Notes under the pieces: model-generated | Seen by the model: the letters and a program-made list of their open reading frames with translations, nothing else | Told to the model about the DNA's origin: nothing | Database searches by the model: none | Part shown: positions 16,214 to 17,891 of the stretch, piece after piece | How the letters are laid out: the number at the start of each line of letters is the position of its first letter | Numbering within the stretch: position 1 is the stretch's first letter | Translations under genes and position numbers: made by a program | NCBI GenBank assembly: GCA_026989405.1 | Contig: JALSJL010000223.1 | Location: 1-17,891 of the forward strand | Direction: 5' to 3' | Source of the DNA: Marinosulfonomonas sp. | GTDB taxonomy: Bacteria; Pseudomonadota; Alphaproteobacteria; Rhodobacterales; Rhodobacteraceae | Length of the DNA stretch: 17,891 nucleotides

Positions 16214-17134
16214 ATGAGCGAGACCCGGATATTTCACGACCACGAAGTCGATCTTGCCTACAAGGCGAAACGCTGGAGCGGCAGGCTGGTGGTCTACGGC
16301 CTGTTGCTGTTCTGGACGCTGATCTGCCTGTTCCCGATCTATTGGACGATCACCACGTCGTTCAAGACCGCACCCGACGTGATGCAGGGCAACATGGTGC
16401 CCTTTGTCGACTACGAACCCTCCTGGCGCGGCTGGAGATCATTGGGCCTGTCGCCCGACACGATCTTTGCCGAAAGCACCGTGCGCAAAGAATTTCTGAA
16501 GCGCTTCACAAACTCGACCATCACCGCATTGGGAGCGTCGGGCCTTGCGGTGATCCTTGGCTCGATGGCGGCCTACGGGTTGTCTCGGTTCAGCTACAGG
16601 TTCGGCTTCATGCGCAACCCCGACATTTCATTCTTTTTTCTCAGCCAGCTGATTCTGCCGCCGGTCGTGCTGGCGCTGCCGTTTCTGGTGCTTTACCGCG
16701 AGCTGGACCTGCTGGATACCCGTATCGGGCTGATCCTGCTGTATACCCTGACGGTGATGCCGATCGTGATCTGGATCATGCGGGATCAGTTTGCCTCGAT
16801 CCCGGTCGAGCTGGAAGAGGCCGCGCTGGTCGACGGGATGTCGGTCTGGGGAGCGTTTTTCACCATTGTGCTGCCGATCGCCCTGCCAGGGATGGTGGCG
16901 GCGTTCATCCTGTCGCTGGTGCTGACCTGGAATGAGTATTTCTTTGCCGCGCTGCTGACCTCGACCGATGCCAAGACGCTGCCGGTGATGGTGGCCAGCC
17001 AGACCGGGAGCCAGGGAATCAACTGGTGGTCGATGGCGGCGCTTTCGACCGCGGCCATCCTGCCGCTGGTGATCATCGGCATCGCGCTGGAGCGCTTCAT
17101 CATCAAGGGGATGGCAGCCGGGGCGGTAAAATAG
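16214..17134 (+). CDS. ABC sugar importer permease (MalG type)
   Basis: 306 residues with about six membrane helices. The first, V-V-Y-G-L-L-L-F-W-T-L-I-C-L-F-P-I-Y-W, is followed by T-T-S-F-K-T, typical of MalG-type permeases. The EAA loop lies at residues 200-220: E-L-E-E-A-A-L-V-D-G-M-S-V-W-G-A-F-F. A helix with V-L-T-W-N-E-Y-F-F-A-A-L-L-T follows and is conserved in CUT1 partners. It begins one base after the MalF-type stop (TGA C ATG), so the pair is translated in step and forms the membrane channel. It is the last gene of the plus-strand operon and runs toward the kinase gene. Confidence 0.92.
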   Translation: MSETRIFHDHEVDLAYKAKRWSGRLVVYGLLLFWTLICLFPIYWTITTSFKTAPDVMQGNMVPFVDYEPSWRGWRSLGLSPDTIFAESTVRKEFLKRFTNSTITALGASGLAVILGSMAAYGLSRFSYRFGFMRNPDISFFFLSQLILPPVVLALPFLVLYRELDLLDTRIGLILLYTLTVMPIVIWIMRDQFASIPVELEEAALVDGMSVWGAFFTIVLPIALPGMVAAFILSLVLTWNEYFFAALLTSTDAKTLPVMVASQTGSQGINWWSMAALSTAAILPLVIIGIALERFIIKGMAAGAVK

Positions 17135-17165
17135 CCGCAGATGGTGGCGCGCGGCGCATGGGGTG

Positions 17166-17200
17166 GAGCCTCCGGCGGGGATATTTGGGCGAAAAAGAAT
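17166..17200. terminator. Possible bidirectional terminator / Rhodobacteraceae-type intergenic motif
   Basis: GCCTCCGGCGGGGATATTTG sits between the convergent permease and kinase genes. CCTC and GGGG can pair (with one U-G) around CGGC, followed by ATATTT; on the other strand a T-run from 17196 to 17192 lies within the kinase's 3' trailer. From memory this motif recurs at gene ends in Rhodobacteraceae genomes; I could not check that. The stem is short, so efficiency is uncertain. Confidence 0.45.
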
Positions 17201-17208
17201 GAGGGGCT

Positions 17209-17891
17209 TCAGCCAAGATCGTGGGCAATGTCCTTTGTTTGCTCGTAAAGGCGGCGGAACAATGTGTAGTGTTTGTCGAGCACCGGCTGGCGGGTGGCGC
17301 TGATGCGGCGGGCTTCGGGGTTCCAATGCGCGATGTCTGCGGGTTTGGCCGCGCCGATGGCCACGGCGGCAAGGAAGGCGTCGCCATAGCTTGCGCCGAT
17401 GGTTTTTTCGCAGATGATCTGGTCCAGCCCGGTGATGTCGCTGGTGGTCTGTAGCCAGAGCGCGTTTCGGGTGCCGCCGCCGACGGCCATGATGCGCGTC
17501 GGGCGCTGGCCGGCCCGGGCGAAGGTTTCGATGGCGTGGTTGGTGCCGAAGGCGATGCCTTCGAGCAGCGCACGGTAGATATGGCCGCGGGTGTGGGTGA
17601 GATTCAGCCCGAAGATCGCGCCACGCGCCCGTGGGTCGTGGATCGGGGTGCGTTCGCCCGAAAAATAGGGCAGCACCAGCAGCCCTTCGGCACCTGGCGG
17701 AACCGCGCCCGCTTCCCCGGCCAGCGTGGCGAAGGCCTTGTCGCGGGGCAGCTCGCGGGCAAACTGGTCGCGGAACCAGTGGGTGAGCGTGCCCGACGTG
17801 GCCAGTCCGGCCATCGAGGCATGCAGACCCTGAAACAGCCACGGCGCAGACCACAGGCGCGCATCGCGCACGGGCTTTACGGTGAGCGCGA
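17209..17891 (-). CDS. FGGY-family carbohydrate kinase, C-terminal part (5' partial)
   Basis: About 227 residues are visible; the frame runs off the right edge, so the N-terminal half is missing. The C-terminal FGGY domain shows Y-F-S-G-E-R-T-P-I-H-D-P-R-A-R-G-A-I-F-G-L, then H-I-Y-R-A-L-L-E-G-I-A-F-G, the ATP-site loop V-G-G-G-T-R-N-A-L-W-L-Q, and G-A-S-Y-G-D-A-F-L-A-A. These kinases phosphorylate ketoses, polyols or related sugars (xylulose, ribulose, fuculose, glycerol and others). The specificity residues lie mostly in the missing half. It converges on the permease operon with 74 bases between the stops and may begin another operon reaching in from the right. It probably belongs to the same pathway as the ribokinase and mutarotase. 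Confidence 0.88.
   Translation of the reverse strand, partial: ALTVKPVRDARLWSAPWLFQGLHASMAGLATSGTLTHWFRDQFARELPRDKAFATLAGEAGAVPPGAEGLLVLPYFSGERTPIHDPRARGAIFGLNLTHTRGHIYRALLEGIAFGTNHAIETFARAGQRPTRIMAVGGGTRNALWLQTTSDITGLDQIICEKTIGASYGDAFLAAVAIGAAKPADIAHWNPEARRISATRQPVLDKHYTLFRRLYEQTKDIAHDLG

Noticed and set aside
15109..16215. A 368-codon minus-strand frame antisense to the MalF-type permease
   Set aside because: It is rich in Gln, His and Arg, mirroring the hydrophobic codons of the permease; a classic shadow.
16628..17854. A 408-codon minus-strand frame spanning the MalG-type permease end and the kinase
   Set aside because: It overlaps the kinase in another frame and lacks any kinase motif; the frame ending at 17209 carries them.

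Overview
The window looks like chromosomal DNA from an alphaproteobacterium, most likely a Rhodobacterales (Roseobacter-like) marine or soil heterotroph. This is inferred from high GC, a complex I NDUFA9-type protein, a Tat-exported sugar-binding protein with a MalFGK-type transporter, and a short motif between convergent genes that I remember as common in that group. No search was run. Most of the window is densely coded; about 1.5 kb in the middle (6634-8140) is not.

Left part (3-6633, + strand): a two-gene cell-surface module. The first gene is cut by the window edge. It encodes a secreted protein with SdrD/Cna-B-like and DUF11 repeats and, at its C-terminus, what looks like a diverged OmpA-like domain. 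Thirteen bases after its stop begins a 1193-residue protein with a signal peptide, Ig-like domains and a long predicted beta-barrel ending in Phe. The two are probably co-transcribed and may form one outer-membrane assembly of unknown function. A strong GC-rich inverted repeat follows.

Middle (6634-8140): a decayed stretch. It holds a DHA2-type MFS transporter remnant whose N-terminal helices are joined directly to its last helix, two inverted-repeat structures, and an intact tRNA-Leu(CAG) on the minus strand with its own TTGACA promoter. A complex I NDUFA9-family NAD(P)-binding protein follows on the + strand.

Right part (9136-17891): a carbohydrate uptake and catabolism island built as a divergon. 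The minus-strand operon runs from 13149 leftward: ABC ATPase, FucU-type mutarotase, ribokinase, small (SAF) subunit and large subunit of a split UxaA-type hydro-lyase. The plus-strand operon is a Tat-exported binding protein and two permeases. An FGGY sugar kinase, cut by the right edge, faces the permeases. The 249-bp divergent promoter region carries a perfect 18-bp palindrome, a good candidate operator for both operons. The transporter is split across the two arms, so both must be on together. The enzyme set (mutarotase, PfkB kinase, FGGY kinase, acid dehydratase) suggests a sugar or sugar acid related to fucose, ribose or altronate, but the substrate cannot be read from the sequence and no isomerase, dehydrogenase, aldolase or regulator lies within the window.
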